Shown: positions 8,994 to 18,869 of the stretch, piece after piece
How the letters are laid out: the number at the start of each line of letters is the position of its first letter
How positions within the stretch are numbered: the first letter of the stretch is position 1
DNA from: Candidatus Sulfuricurvum sp. RIFRC-1
GTDB lineage: Bacteria > Campylobacterota > Campylobacteria > Campylobacterales > Sulfurimonadaceae
Length of the DNA: 64,000 bases
NCBI RefSeq assembly: GCF_000310245.1
Contig: NC_020505.1
Location: 1,336,001-1,400,000, forward strand
Direction of reading: 5' to 3'
Translations under genes and position numbers: made by a program
The notes under the pieces: model-generated
Told to the model about the DNA's origin: nothing
What the model saw: only the letters and a program-made list of their open reading frames with translations
Databases searched by the model: none

Positions 8994-9590
8994 ATGCCAA
9001 TGATACCTACCGTAAAAGATATTTCGCCTCGCGGAGAGCGTTATTTTGATCTGTTTTCCAAACTTTTAGGAGATCGGGTGATCGTTATCACCGAAGCGAT
9101 CGATGATCATATGATGGGAGTTATCGTCTCTCAGTTGCTCTATCTGGAAGCAATGGATTCTGAAGAGCCTATCCATATGTACATCAGTTCCCCGGGCGGG
9201 TCAGTGATGTCGGGATTAGCGATCCTCGATACGATGAATCTTATCAACGCTCCGGTTTATACTTATGCTATGGGAATGGTTGCTTCGATGGCAGCGGTGC
9301 TGTTTACGTGTGGGGACAAGGGTCACCGCTATATGCTCCCCAATGCCGAAGTGATGATTCATCAACCGCTGGGGGGTTACTCAGGACAAGCGAGCGATAT
9401 CGAGATCCACACCAAACATATCCTCAATCTCAAACGCCGTCTCTATGTCATTCTCGCCGAAGCGACAGGAAAAAGTGCCAAAGTGATCGAAAAAGAGTCC
9501 GACCGTGATAACTACATGGAGGCCAAAGAGGCGATCGAGTTTGGTCTGGCGGATGAGATTCTTACCAAATTCAGTGCAAAGGATGTCTGA
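8994..9590 (+). CDS. clpP: ATP-dependent Clp protease proteolytic subunit, nif-linked copy
   Basis: A 198-residue serine protease of the ClpP family. The nucleophile lies in GMVASMAAVL, the histidine in VMIHQPLGG and the acid near ESDRDNYMEAKEA. YISSPGGSVMSGLAI forms the oxyanion region. The serine motif is GMVASM where most ClpP proteins have GQAASM, which fits a divergent second copy rather than the housekeeping one. ATG at 8994 follows AAGGAGCTAAAT. Its stop overlaps the clpX start (TGATG), so the two subunits should be made together. It is driven from a nif-type promoter at 7589. Confidence 0.92.
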   Translation: MPMIPTVKDISPRGERYFDLFSKLLGDRVIVITEAIDDHMMGVIVSQLLYLEAMDSEEPIHMYISSPGGSVMSGLAILDTMNLINAPVYTYAMGMVASMAAVLFTCGDKGHRYMLPNAEVMIHQPLGGYSGQASDIEIHTKHILNLKRRLYVILAEATGKSAKVIEKESDRDNYMEAKEAIEFGLADEILTKFSAKDV

Positions 9591-10813
9591 TGAATACACC
9601 TGAAAAAATCTGCTCATTTTGCGGTAGAAAACAAAGTGAAGTAAAAAAAATGTTCTCTTCGGAGACGACTCATATCTGTAACGAGTGCGTCACAACCTGC
9701 TCTAGCATTTTGCAAAAAGAGGTTCGCTACGAACAACGCTCCGCGATGCAGCAACAGCTCCCGACACCGGAGAAAATCGTCGAATTTTTGGACAAATACA
9801 TTATCGGTCAAGTGGACGCTAAAAAGGTCCTCGCCGTTGCCCTCTACAACCACTACAAACGGATCGAAAATCCGGTGTATAACAATGTCGAACTCGAAAA
9901 ATCCAACATTCTCCTCGTTGGACCTACCGGAAGCGGTAAAACATTGCTCGCTAAATCACTCTCCAAGATCATGCAAGTACCGTTTGCCGTTGCCGATGCG
10001 ACAGCGCTTACCGAAGCAGGATACGTGGGTGAAGACGTCGAAAGCATCCTCTCACGCCTCCTCGCTGCGGCGAACTACGATATCGAACTCGCACAACGGG
10101 GAATCATTTACATCGATGAGATTGATAAAATCGCCCGCAAGGGAGAGAGTTCGACAATGGGACGTGACGTATCAGGTGAAGGGGTACAACAAGGATTGCT
10201 CAAAATCCTAGAAGGTGCCGAAGTTTATGTTCCGGTAAAAGGGAGCCGTAAAAACTCTACGACCGAAACCGTACTCTTTAACACGTCACACGTTCTCTTC
10301 GTCTGCGGAGGTGCTTTTGTCGGACTTGTTCCCGATTCGCATACGAAAAAATCAAACAAAGTTGGATTCAGTAAAACCGCCGAAAAAGGTGAAGTCAAAG
10401 AGAAAAAAATCGATGCGAAAGCGTTGGTCCATTATGGGATCATCCCTGAATTTATCGGACGTATCCCAGTAGTCGCACAACTTCGCGAATTGACTAAAGA
10501 TCAAATGGTACAGATTCTCCAAGAGCCGGACAACGCCCTCATCAAACAGTTCCAAGCGCTGTTTGATATGGACGGAATTGAACTCAACTTCGAAGCTAAA
10601 GCCCTCGATGCAGTAGCCCAAAAAGCGATCGACCGCGGTGTCGGTGCACGTGGACTTCGCAGTATCATCGAAGAGGCGATGTTGCCGTTGCAATTTAGCT
10701 GCCCGTCGAAAAAAGATCTCCAAAGCCTCACCATCACCGAAGCAGTGATCGAAGATCCGAATAATGAACCGATCTATGTATACAAAACAAAAGAAGAACA
10801 CGCGGAAGCGTGA
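9590..10813 (+). CDS. clpX: Clp protease ATPase ClpX, nif-linked copy
   Basis: A 407-residue AAA+ unfoldase. The zinc-binding N-domain has [15 protein letters not shown] and CNECV, Walker A is GPTGSGKT near residue 110, Walker B is IIYIDEIDK, and the arginine-finger region [10 protein letters not shown] is in the small domain. It feeds substrates to ClpP, whose gene overlaps it. Azotobacter vinelandii carries an extra clpX within its nif genes that controls levels of NifB and NifEN, so a similar role is a reasonable inference here. Whether a second clpXP exists elsewhere in this genome cannot be seen. Confidence 0.93.
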   Translation: MNTPEKICSFCGRKQSEVKKMFSSETTHICNECVTTCSSILQKEVRYEQRSAMQQQLPTPEKIVEFLDKYIIGQVDAKKVLAVALYNHYKRIENPVYNNVELEKSNILLVGPTGSGKTLLAKSLSKIMQVPFAVADATALTEAGYVGEDVESILSRLLAAANYDIELAQRGIIYIDEIDKIARKGESSTMGRDVSGEGVQQGLLKILEGAEVYVPVKGSRKNSTTETVLFNTSHVLFVCGGAFVGLVPDSHTKKSNKVGFSKTAEKGEVKEKKIDAKALVHYGIIPEFIGRIPVVAQLRELTKDQMVQILQEPDNALIKQFQALFDMDGIELNFEAKALDAVAQKAIDRGVGARGLRSIIEEAMLPLQFSCPSKKDLQSLTITEAVIEDPNNEPIYVYKTKEEHAEA

Positions 10814-10822
10814 GGCTTCTTT
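10805..10822 (+). terminator. Weak hairpin at the end of clpX
   Basis: GAAGC, loop GTGAG, GCTTC, followed by TTTATA. The 5-bp stem overlaps the clpX stop codon. It is a plausible but weak terminator. Confidence 0.35.
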
Positions 10823-10958
10823 ATAATCACCTAAATATCGTCTCAATTTTAGCGTAGTAAGAGAAGACAAACTTAGCTGATTTATCTCTGTATTAAAGAC
10901 TTTATTATAATTATTACATTATTATTGAACGAATTTTAATTTATAACATGAGGGTTTG

Positions 10959-11741
10959 ATGCGCTTTAGTATAATTATAAGTAGTATTGTGTTTTTATTA
11001 GTTGGGTGTAGTGCTCCTTTATCAACATTAAAACCTGAGTTGACTCCTTCTAAGGCGGTACCTGCAGATAAAGGACATATCCTTATTAGTTTGTTTGATG
11101 TCCCCAAAGGTTATGGGGAACTTTGGACACGATTTGTATTCGGCATGCCAAGAGGAATTAATGCTTCTGTCTATGATGTTACAGATGGCTTAACATATCT
11201 AGGCTCATTTGGAGCTGGAGCTGTTAATGGAGGAAATATGATAGAATACAATGCTCCATTGGGCAAAAGAACTTTGATGCTGACATTCCAAGACTTTCCT
11301 AAGGTATTCTCACTTAATCATACTGATTTCATTGAAGTTATTGCTACAAAAGATCATTCAACACATATTGCACTTTCTCAATATGGAATCACACAAATGC
11401 CATATTTTAGAGAAATGATCATACAGGAAAAAGATTTTAACTTTTGTTCTAATTTAACTGGTAAAAATGAAACCAGTGAAGAAAATATAAGAAAACATAT
11501 GCTTTCTGAAAAAATTGATGAAAAAGCAAAGTCTTTCATTCCATATTGTCGTTCCCTATCTAATGACTATAGAAAAATATTAATTCCTAATACAAATGCA
11601 CTCGAAATGGTTGAAAAGTATAAACTTAAAATTAATTCTATGAAAGAGACCGATCTACCTAAGTGGCAACAAAATTATATTAAATCAGAACCTTTTGATG
11701 TACTTAAGGTAATAGAAACCACTGCCCCTGAAAATAATTAA
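10959..11741 (+). CDS. Predicted lipoprotein of unknown function
   Basis: A 260-residue protein with a signal peptide and lipobox LLVGC (cysteine near residue 17), so it should be lipid-anchored after export. A DUF2846-like beta-rich region may follow (GHILISLFDVP, then GKRTLMLTFQDFP), but I cannot assign a family. The DNA is clearly more A/T-rich than its neighbours and codon use is different, which suggests recent acquisition. The ATG at 10959 follows GAGGG; a TTG three bases earlier is possible. It is separated from clpX and followed by a REP-type repeat. Confidence 0.65.
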   Translation: MRFSIIISSIVFLLVGCSAPLSTLKPELTPSKAVPADKGHILISLFDVPKGYGELWTRFVFGMPRGINASVYDVTDGLTYLGSFGAGAVNGGNMIEYNAPLGKRTLMLTFQDFPKVFSLNHTDFIEVIATKDHSTHIALSQYGITQMPYFREMIIQEKDFNFCSNLTGKNETSEENIRKHMLSEKIDEKAKSFIPYCRSLSNDYRKILIPNTNALEMVEKYKLKINSMKETDLPKWQQNYIKSEPFDVLKVIETTAPENN

Positions 11742-11758
11742 ATCTTTAAAATAGATCA

Positions 11759-11820
11759 CCGTTCGCCCTGAGCTTGTCGAACCATGAACAGATCACCCTT
11801 CGACAAGCTCACCACGAACG
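11759..11820. repeat. Inverted REP-type repeat
   Basis: Inverted halves GTTCGCCCTGAGCTTGTCGA and TTCGACAAGCTCACCACGAA, about 62 bases in all. It is the same element as at 2481-2541, located between the lipoprotein and the toxin-antitoxin operon. Confidence 0.85.
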
Positions 11821-11872
11821 ATAAATCAACTTCAGCTAATGCATCCAATTGACATTCCGATAGAGAATATAT

Positions 11873-11890
11873 ATAATACTATAGTATTAT
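11873..11890. promoter_or_regulatory. Operator palindrome of the RelB/YafQ pair
   Basis: A perfect 18-base palindrome ATAATACTATAGTATTAT overlapping a likely -10 box, 20 bases before the antitoxin start. It is the expected autoregulatory site for a RelB/DinJ-type repressor. Confidence 0.6.
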
Positions 11891-11909
11891 TTCAAATCGG
11901 AGGTCTACC

Positions 11910-12164
11910 ATGCGTCAAACTACCAGTATGAAACTCGACCCCACCGTCAAACAAGAAGCCCAAAAAATATTTAATGAATTGGGTCTTTCACTCGGTGAAG
12001 CCGTTAATCTATTTTTGAATCAAGTGCGTCTTCGTAAAGGGATCCCTTTCGACATCGAAATTCCGAACGAAGAGACCCAAGCAGTAATGAGAGACGTTTT
12101 GGAAGGGAAAAACCTCGAACCGTTTTCACTCGATGATCTAAAACGAGAGAAAAAAAGAGCCTAA
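11910..12164 (+). CDS. RelB/DinJ-family antitoxin
   Basis: An 84-residue antitoxin with an N-terminal ribbon-helix-helix (TTSMKLDPTVKQEAQKIF, then LGLSLGEAVNLFLNQV) and an acidic-to-basic C-terminal tail that should wrap the toxin. It overlaps the toxin gene by one base (TAATG), the usual order for RelB/YafQ modules. The start at 11910 has TCGGAGGTCTACC as ribosome site, and an 18-base palindrome lies just upstream for autorepression. Confidence 0.88.
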   Translation: MRQTTSMKLDPTVKQEAQKIFNELGLSLGEAVNLFLNQVRLRKGIPFDIEIPNEETQAVMRDVLEGKNLEPFSLDDLKREKKRA

Positions 12165-12439
12165 TGCGCCAGCTGATACGGCATAAATTTTTTAAAAAAG
12201 AGATCGACAAAGTCACCTTAACCGATCAACAGTTCGCTAAAATGATTCAATATCTCTCACTATTGATCGAAGGCAATGATCTACCGATAGAATCGAAAGA
12301 CCATCCGTTAAACGGGGAATGGAAAAGTTTTCGAGAATTTCATTTGGGTGGAGATATGCTCTTAATCTACCATATCGATGATGACAATAAGCAAATCGTC
12401 CTCATGCGGATCGGTTCACACGCTCAACTTTTTAGATAA
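12164..12439 (+). CDS. YafQ-family mRNA interferase toxin
   Basis: A 91-residue RelE-superfamily toxin of the YafQ group, a ribosome-dependent endoribonuclease. The conserved features are the helical start FFKKEIDKV, the DHPLNGEWKSFREFHL core and LLIYHIDDDNKQIVLMRIGSH, with the C-terminal histidine that acts in catalysis in this family. It is translationally coupled to the antitoxin. The module sits immediately upstream of the nifS promoter and could be a chance insertion. Confidence 0.88.
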   Translation: MRQLIRHKFFKKEIDKVTLTDQQFAKMIQYLSLLIEGNDLPIESKDHPLNGEWKSFREFHLGGDMLLIYHIDDDNKQIVLMRIGSHAQLFR

Positions 12440-12449
12440 CCATCCCTTC

Positions 12450-12465
12450 TCGAACAAATCTTGCA
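12450..12465 (+). promoter_or_regulatory. Variant sigma-54 promoter of nifS
   Basis: TCGAACAAATCTTGCA, G-N10-GC with CG at -25/-24. It is nearly identical in the -24 half to the site at 31280. The predicted start lies about 25 bases before the nifS ATG. Confidence 0.72.
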
Positions 12466-12492
12466 TTAGTTCTCCTAATAACGACACCATGA

Positions 12493-13702
<1,210 letters not shown>

Positions 13703-13770
13703 ATTCACCGATTTTCCCATTCTCTCTTTATCTTATGTTATTATTATAAGATACCCTGTGAAGGCAATCG

Positions 13771-14652
13771 ATGGAAATATTACAAAATGAATCCTATCTA
13801 ATGGATGAAGATCACGTCTGCAGTCAGCTTTTTTTATCCGCCATTAATACCCAAAAAAATCTCATTGTTTTGCTTTACAATAATGAGCCGATACTCCTCA
13901 ATCAAGCTTTTATGGATTTTACCAATGTAACCTCGGTAAAACATTTTTTACGCGAATTTGGCTCACTTACCAACCGATTTGTCCCGCATGAGAGTTATTT
14001 TCATATCGGGAAAGCCCCTAACCCGCAAGAGTGGACAACGGCATTGATGGAACTCCCTGAAATGGATCGTATCATCAGTATGCTCAACTACCGTATCGAA
14101 CCCTATGCCTTCTCCGTATCGGCCCAAACTCCGGTGCCAGAGTATACAATTGTCACATTTACCGATATCTCCCAAGACCTCATCAAACGTATCATGATCG
14201 AAAATGATGTGAACATCGACAAAGAGAGCGGTGCGTATGATAAAGACTATTTCATCCATACCTCAAAAAGCTTTTCTGAAGCAGCTATATTCAATAAAAA
14301 ATTGATCGGTATTACCATGATTGAACTGATGTCTTCCGATGCCGAAGCCGAACACTATTTACATGACTTTAGCTCAAGCATCAAATCCAATATCCGCCAA
14401 AGTGATATGCTCGTACGCTGGGGAAAAAAGACATTTCTTTTGGCTTATCTTGTCGATTCTTCCGAAAATGCTTTGAAATTTAGCCGTAAATTGCTGAGTG
14501 TCATGCGAGAAGAGCCTTTTCAAAATTTAAAAACACTCAGTATGCGTTTGGGACTCTCTGTCCAACAAGACAAAGAAGAGCTATCGCAAATCATAACACG
14601 TGCGAAAAATGCTCTCCAACAATCAGGAAATTCTCAAATTACTCTCGTATAA
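13771..14652 (+). CDS. PAS-like protein with degenerate GGDEF domain
   Basis: A 293-residue protein. The N-terminal half looks like a PAS-type sensor (LFLSAINTQKNLIVLLYNNE, later TIVTFTDISQDLIKR). The C-terminal half keeps the diguanylate cyclase fold (DKDYFIHTSKSF, SDMLVRWGKKTFLLAYL), but the GGDEF signature is replaced by GKKTF, so catalysis is unlikely. It may bind nucleotide or act as a signalling partner. The ATG at 13771 has only a weak ribosome site (GAAGGCAATCG). It is a stand-alone gene downstream of nifS. Confidence 0.75.
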   Translation: MEILQNESYLMDEDHVCSQLFLSAINTQKNLIVLLYNNEPILLNQAFMDFTNVTSVKHFLREFGSLTNRFVPHESYFHIGKAPNPQEWTTALMELPEMDRIISMLNYRIEPYAFSVSAQTPVPEYTIVTFTDISQDLIKRIMIENDVNIDKESGAYDKDYFIHTSKSFSEAAIFNKKLIGITMIELMSSDAEAEHYLHDFSSSIKSNIRQSDMLVRWGKKTFLLAYLVDSSENALKFSRKLLSVMREEPFQNLKTLSMRLGLSVQQDKEELSQIITRAKNALQQSGNSQITLV

Positions 14653-14666
14653 GAACCATATATGCA
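14651..14666 (+). promoter_or_regulatory. Variant sigma-54 promoter of the unknown gene at 14699
   Basis: AAGAACCATATATGCA, starting at the stop codon of the previous gene. G-N10-GC is conserved. The predicted start lies about 20 bases before the ATG at 14699, which has GGAG in the right place. Confidence 0.65.
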
Positions 14667-14698
14667 TATCCAAATCCAAACGTTGATTTGGAGTTCTT

Positions 14699-15085
14699 AT
14701 GCGCCCTTACCGCAACATCAGCGATTCAGAGCTGGAAAGCTTTGGTGCGATCCGAGAATGGGATTCTCATACTGCCCGTTCGATCACTGCTCCCGCTTCT
14801 GTTTTATGGGTACATTCAGCACGCGAGAAATTTCACCGTCTTGATCCTATGAATTCGTGTCTCGTCAAAACACTTACAATCGAGCGGATCCAAGGCGATG
14901 TCATCAAAACCAATTTCGGAAGCTATTCACTCGAAACGGGGAAAAATATCTTTTATGCGTGTGGATGTAAAAAATTCTGTGACTGTTATGGACAGCTTTA
15001 TCTCCTAAAGGATGATACCGCTAATCGCCATTCAGCGCAAAGCGTTGGAGAGGTTAGTGCTTCGACGTTCGCCCACTGCTTCTAA
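14699..15085 (+). CDS. Unknown cysteine-rich protein under a nif-type promoter
   Basis: A 128-residue protein I do not recognise. It has a C-terminal YACGCKKFCDCYGQLY cluster (four cysteines within ten residues) that could bind a metal or Fe-S cluster. The ATG at 14699 follows TTGGAGTTCTT. The last 54 bases overlap the convergent phosphoesterase gene, so the C-terminal 18 residues may be poorly constrained. It is preceded by a good variant sigma-54 site and is therefore a candidate nitrogen-fixation gene of unknown role. Confidence 0.6.
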   Translation: MRPYRNISDSELESFGAIREWDSHTARSITAPASVLWVHSAREKFHRLDPMNSCLVKTLTIERIQGDVIKTNFGSYSLETGKNIFYACGCKKFCDCYGQLYLLKDDTANRHSAQSVGEVSASTFAHCF

Positions 15086-16336
15086 CCCGTAATGTTCCTC
15101 GATCAACCGAAGAATCGACGTCGTGTCATACTCAGCATGATCCACAAATCCTTTTTTAGCGTACGGTGAGATGATGAGGGCGGGTATCCGTGTACCTGGC
15201 CCCCATCGATCACCCTTTGGCGGTGGAACATGATCCCACAATCCGCCGTTTTCATCGTAAGTGACAATAATGAGCGATTTTTTCCATACGTCAGGCTTGT
15301 TCCGAACGGATTCGACAATTTGAGCAAGTTTCTCATCCGCCGCTTTGATACTTGCGTATCCGGGGTGTTGATTATCCGCCGCAGAGGGTTTAAAAAAAAC
15401 AACACTCGGTAATTTTCCCTCCTCTAATTCTCTAAAAAACTCTTTTTCATCTTTGAGATGTTTACGCCCCTTTGTTTCGGGAGCATACCGCGCAAAATAT
15501 AAAAAGGGATTGTGGTGGTATTGGTAGTGGATTTGCTCACCTTTCCCCATCAGCGCATCATCGTATCCGCCGCTGTACCATCCCCAAGAGACATTTTTAT
15601 CGCTCAAACGATCCCCGATCGTGTCGTATTCGAGCGGCTTAAGACGCAATGACGGGTCAGCATATTTAGCTTTGAATGGAGGGTTTAGAGGCTGAATCGT
15701 ATTGACGGCATATCCGTCCGGGGTGAGGATACCGTCGCGAACGATTTCCCCTTTGCTATCCAACTCATAGCGGGAAATATTCGATTCACTTCCGGCATAC
15801 GGAGTACGCGCCGCGATGAGCCACTGATGATTTAAAAATGATCCTCCAAAAGCCGCCGCAAAGAAACGATCACAAAGGGTGAATTCTTTCGCATATCGCC
15901 ATATTGCACTTCCGGAGATATCGTGATATCCCATAGAAAGCCCTTTTTCATCGCTGATATCGACAAAGCGGTCGTTTTTCCCGCCGTTGATCTGAAGCTG
16001 ATTTTGGTAAAAACGGTGGACGAGATCAGGGATCATCCCCCCATGGGATACTGTAGCGTCAAGTAAAAACGGTGCGTTAGAAAGCTGAGTGCTAAACCCT
16101 GCATTAATCGATTTTTCTCCCATGGGAAGCGGATGATAGAGATTGCCGTTACGATCGACTTGCATCGAATACGGATTCGTTGGCTTATCCGAGGTATCTG
16201 CCCCCGCAAATCCACGAAAGAGATTGTCAAAACTGCGGTTTTCGAGATAAACCACGATGATATGGTCGATTTTAGCGCGAAGATCATCGGCAGAGAGTGA
16301 AATGACCAACACTAAGAAAAGGAAAAATTGTTTCAT
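15032..16336 (-). CDS. Secreted phosphoesterase (phospholipase C / acid phosphatase family)
   Basis: A 434-residue exported protein with signal peptide MKQFFLFLVLVISLSADD. The phosphoesterase family (PF04185) features are IIVVYLENRSFDNLFRGFAG at the mature N-terminus with its metal-binding residues, SLIIVTYDENGGLWDHVPPP late in the sequence, and RIPALIISPYAKKGFVDHAEYD near the end. It would cleave phosphate esters or phospholipids in the periplasm. It overlaps the preceding convergent gene by 54 bases. It shows no nif-type promoter and is cargo. Confidence 0.88.
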   Translation of the reverse strand: MKQFFLFLVLVISLSADDLRAKIDHIIVVYLENRSFDNLFRGFAGADTSDKPTNPYSMQVDRNGNLYHPLPMGEKSINAGFSTQLSNAPFLLDATVSHGGMIPDLVHRFYQNQLQINGGKNDRFVDISDEKGLSMGYHDISGSAIWRYAKEFTLCDRFFAAAFGGSFLNHQWLIAARTPYAGSESNISRYELDSKGEIVRDGILTPDGYAVNTIQPLNPPFKAKYADPSLRLKPLEYDTIGDRLSDKNVSWGWYSGGYDDALMGKGEQIHYQYHHNPFLYFARYAPETKGRKHLKDEKEFFRELEEGKLPSVVFFKPSAADNQHPGYASIKAADEKLAQIVESVRNKPDVWKKSLIIVTYDENGGLWDHVPPPKGDRWGPGTRIPALIISPYAKKGFVDHAEYDTTSILRLIEEHYGLEAVGERRSTNLSNALR

Positions 16337-16440
16337 TCTTTATCCATTTTTAGCGAAAGTATAACGCCTTTCATTTACAGAAACATTACTAGATTGCCTA
16401 CACACGCTATAATTGCACCACTTTGACACAAGACAGTGAT

Positions 16441-17349
16441 ATGACCTTAAACGATTTAGAGTGCCACTTAAGCGCCGTTTCCCCTACCGTTACGGAGGAA
16501 TATACCCGATTGTTTCACGGGCGGGGCAATACGTATGAGGGGTATCGATTTCTCACCGTGGACAGCGTAGACAAAGTCCTTTTTGCCGTATTGTTTGATG
16601 CGGACGAGGAAGAAGAGGCGATTGTCTCTATGTTGCGTGATTTCTATATGCGTGAGAGTAAGTGGGAAGCGCTTATACTCCAGCAGCGCTACCTCCCCTC
16701 ATCTCCATCAACTGTTCTAGAGGGTGAATTGCCGAGTGAGACCTATGCCATCGAAAACACTCTCAAATATCACGTCAACTTCCTCAATGCCCAAAATATC
16801 GGTTTCTTCCCCGATATGAAGATGGGACGAGCATTTGTCCGTGAACATTCACGCGGCAAAAATATTCTCAACCTATTCTCCTACACCTGCTCGTTTTCAG
16901 TCGTTGCCATCGATGCGGGAGCGAGCGCCGTCGTCAATGTCGATATGAACAAAAATGTCCTCTCCCTCGGACGAGAAAATCACCGTCTCAACGCCCTTGA
17001 TACCAAAAAAGTCGAATTTATGCCCTACAATATCCTCAAATCGTGGAGCCGTATCCGTAAAGCGGGACCGTATGATCTGATCATTATCGATCCTCCCAGT
17101 TTCCAAAAAGGGTCTTTCGCCGCGACCAGTGATTATCAGAAGATTATCCGAAGACTTCACGAGTTCGCGGCAGAGGAATGCACGGTTTTATCGGCACTTA
17201 ACGCCCCCGAACTGGACAGTGAATTTATCAAAGCCCTCTTTCGTGAAAACGCCCCTGAATTTCGTTATATCGAAAGATTAGAGAATGTCGAGACATTCCC
17301 AGAATGCGATAAAGAACGAAGTCTTAAAAATCTGATCTTTCAAAAGTAA
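16441..17349 (+). CDS. Class I SAM-dependent methyltransferase (RlmI/RlmK-like)
   Basis: A 302-residue methyltransferase with NILNLFSYTCSFSVVAIDAG (SAM-binding motif I), VNVDMNKNVLSLGRENHRLN (motif II) and LIIIDPPSFQKG (the DPP motif of base methyltransferases). It resembles the catalytic part of 23S rRNA (cytosine/guanine) methyltransferases without the PUA domain. The start is uncertain: ATG at 16441 or a TTG at 16423, neither with a strong ribosome site. It is convergent with the Old Yellow Enzyme gene. It looks like a housekeeping gene. Confidence 0.8.
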   Translation: MTLNDLECHLSAVSPTVTEEYTRLFHGRGNTYEGYRFLTVDSVDKVLFAVLFDADEEEEAIVSMLRDFYMRESKWEALILQQRYLPSSPSTVLEGELPSETYAIENTLKYHVNFLNAQNIGFFPDMKMGRAFVREHSRGKNILNLFSYTCSFSVVAIDAGASAVVNVDMNKNVLSLGRENHRLNALDTKKVEFMPYNILKSWSRIRKAGPYDLIIIDPPSFQKGSFAATSDYQKIIRRLHEFAAEECTVLSALNAPELDSEFIKALFRENAPEFRYIERLENVETFPECDKERSLKNLIFQK

Positions 17350-17351
17350 GC

Positions 17352-18419
17352 TTATAAAGCAGGATAATCCAGATATCCTTCTTCACCCTGCGTATAAAAC
17401 GTATCGGGATTCGGGGTATTTAACGGGGTATTGTCCGCAAACCGTTTTGGAAGATCGGGGTTCGCCAAAAAGAGCGCCCCAAACGCTACCGCATCCGCCA
17501 ATCCGTTTTGTATCGCCGCATTTCCTCTCTCCTGTGTGTAACCGCCGTTCGCAATCAAAACACCTTTATACGCTTTTCGTAAGACGCTCAGTTCAACGAC
17601 ATTCGCACCGTGGCGGATGTCCCCTTCCAGCGCATCGATAATATGCAGATACGCCAAATTAAGCGCGCTAAGCTTTTCACAGATGTACGTAAAATGGTTT
17701 GAAGGATCGGAATCTTTCATGTCGTTAAATGTCCCGCTGGGGGAGAGTCTGAGCCCCGTTTTCTCCGAGCCGATAGCAGAGGTGATCCCTTCGATGATCT
17801 CAAACAAAAACCGCCCCCGATTCTCCAGTGAGCCTCCGTACGCATCGTCTCGCGTATTGGTTCCATCCCGCAAGAACTGATCGATCAAATAGCCATTCGC
17901 CCCGTGGATTTCTACCCCGTCAAACCCTGCTTCGATTGCATTTTTGGCACCCTGAACATACTGTTCGACGACTATTGCAATCTCTTCTGTGCTGAGAGGA
18001 TGCGGTGTTACAAACTCTTTCATCCCAAGAGGGGTGTAGATGTTCCCTGCGGGTTTGATAGCCGAAGGGGCGAAAGGAAGTTCTCCGTTATGATAGCTAG
18101 GATGGGAAATTCGCCCTACATGCCAAAGCTGTAAAAAGATCGTACCCCCTTTCTCATGGACGGCCTGAGTCACTTTTCTCCACCCCTCCACTTGTTCAGG
18201 AGTATGGATACCGGGGGTATTAGGATAGCCGATCCCCTTTGTCGAAATCTGAGTCGCTTCGGTAATGATGAGTCCGGCAGAGGCTCTTTGGGCATAATAA
18301 CGGGCCATCATCTCATTGGGAATATTATTCTGAATACTTCGGCACCGTGTCATCGGAGCCATGAAGATTCGATTCCCTAGATGGTAGTCAGCGATTTTAA
18401 TAGGAGAAAACAAATCCAT
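17352..18419 (-). CDS. Old Yellow Enzyme family NADH:flavin oxidoreductase (alkene reductase)
   Basis: A 355-residue FMN-dependent TIM-barrel reductase. It starts LFSPIKIADYHLGNRIFMAP, has QLWHVGRISHP and GVEIHGANGYLIDQFL (substrate-binding HGAN and the catalytic surroundings), and FGALFLANPDLPKRF at the phosphate-binding end. This is the NemA/OYE class that reduces activated alkenes and nitro-esters. I chose the ATG at 18419 because of GAGGAGTACGTT before it. It is a single gene with no sign of nif control. Confidence 0.9.
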   Translation of the reverse strand: MDLFSPIKIADYHLGNRIFMAPMTRCRSIQNNIPNEMMARYYAQRASAGLIITEATQISTKGIGYPNTPGIHTPEQVEGWRKVTQAVHEKGGTIFLQLWHVGRISHPSYHNGELPFAPSAIKPAGNIYTPLGMKEFVTPHPLSTEEIAIVVEQYVQGAKNAIEAGFDGVEIHGANGYLIDQFLRDGTNTRDDAYGGSLENRGRFLFEIIEGITSAIGSEKTGLRLSPSGTFNDMKDSDPSNHFTYICEKLSALNLAYLHIIDALEGDIRHGANVVELSVLRKAYKGVLIANGGYTQERGNAAIQNGLADAVAFGALFLANPDLPKRFADNTPLNTPNPDTFYTQGEEGYLDYPAL

Positions 18420-18508
18420 AACGTACTCCTCACGAAAGATATTAAGGTCATTGTTCCACAATACGATTTATACAATTATGAATAATTTTTAGTAATTTTA
18501 AAATGAGA

Positions 18509-18817
18509 TCAAACAACGTTCATTTGTATTTTATTTCCGTAGAGCGCTTTGCGCTCGGCGGTATAGTCCCACCATACTCTTGCCTCACCACCGTTCATAA
18601 AATCGGTAATCGACATCAGGACATCGAGCATACACGGATCTTGTCTCTCTCCGAACGCTTCGCAAAAGCGGACATACAGATCATAAGGGTCTTCTCCTCT
18701 GAGCTGATCGGGAGAAGTGATCCCGATCAATGTCAGATCATGGGCAATCGTTTTTCCGATGTTGGGAAGATCGGTGAGTTTTTCGACTTTTTCTCGAATC
18801 ACTTTAGCAGGGTTCAT
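18509..18817 (-). CDS. Helix-hairpin-helix protein (Cdd1/mitomycin-resistance-like)
   Basis: A 102-residue protein with a helix-hairpin-helix motif LTDLPNIGKTIAHDLTLIGI and the typical family ending MNGGEARVWWDYTAERKAL. Such small proteins are conserved but of uncertain function, with proposed DNA or RNA binding. It is transcribed divergently from the methyltransferase gene ogt, 52 bases apart. Confidence 0.75.
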   Translation of the reverse strand: MNPAKVIREKVEKLTDLPNIGKTIAHDLTLIGITSPDQLRGEDPYDLYVRFCEAFGERQDPCMLDVLMSITDFMNGGEARVWWDYTAERKALYGNKIQMNVV

Positions 18818-18869
18818 TATCCACTCCTGTAGCTACGACATACGTTTTTCATTTTGCTATAATCATATC

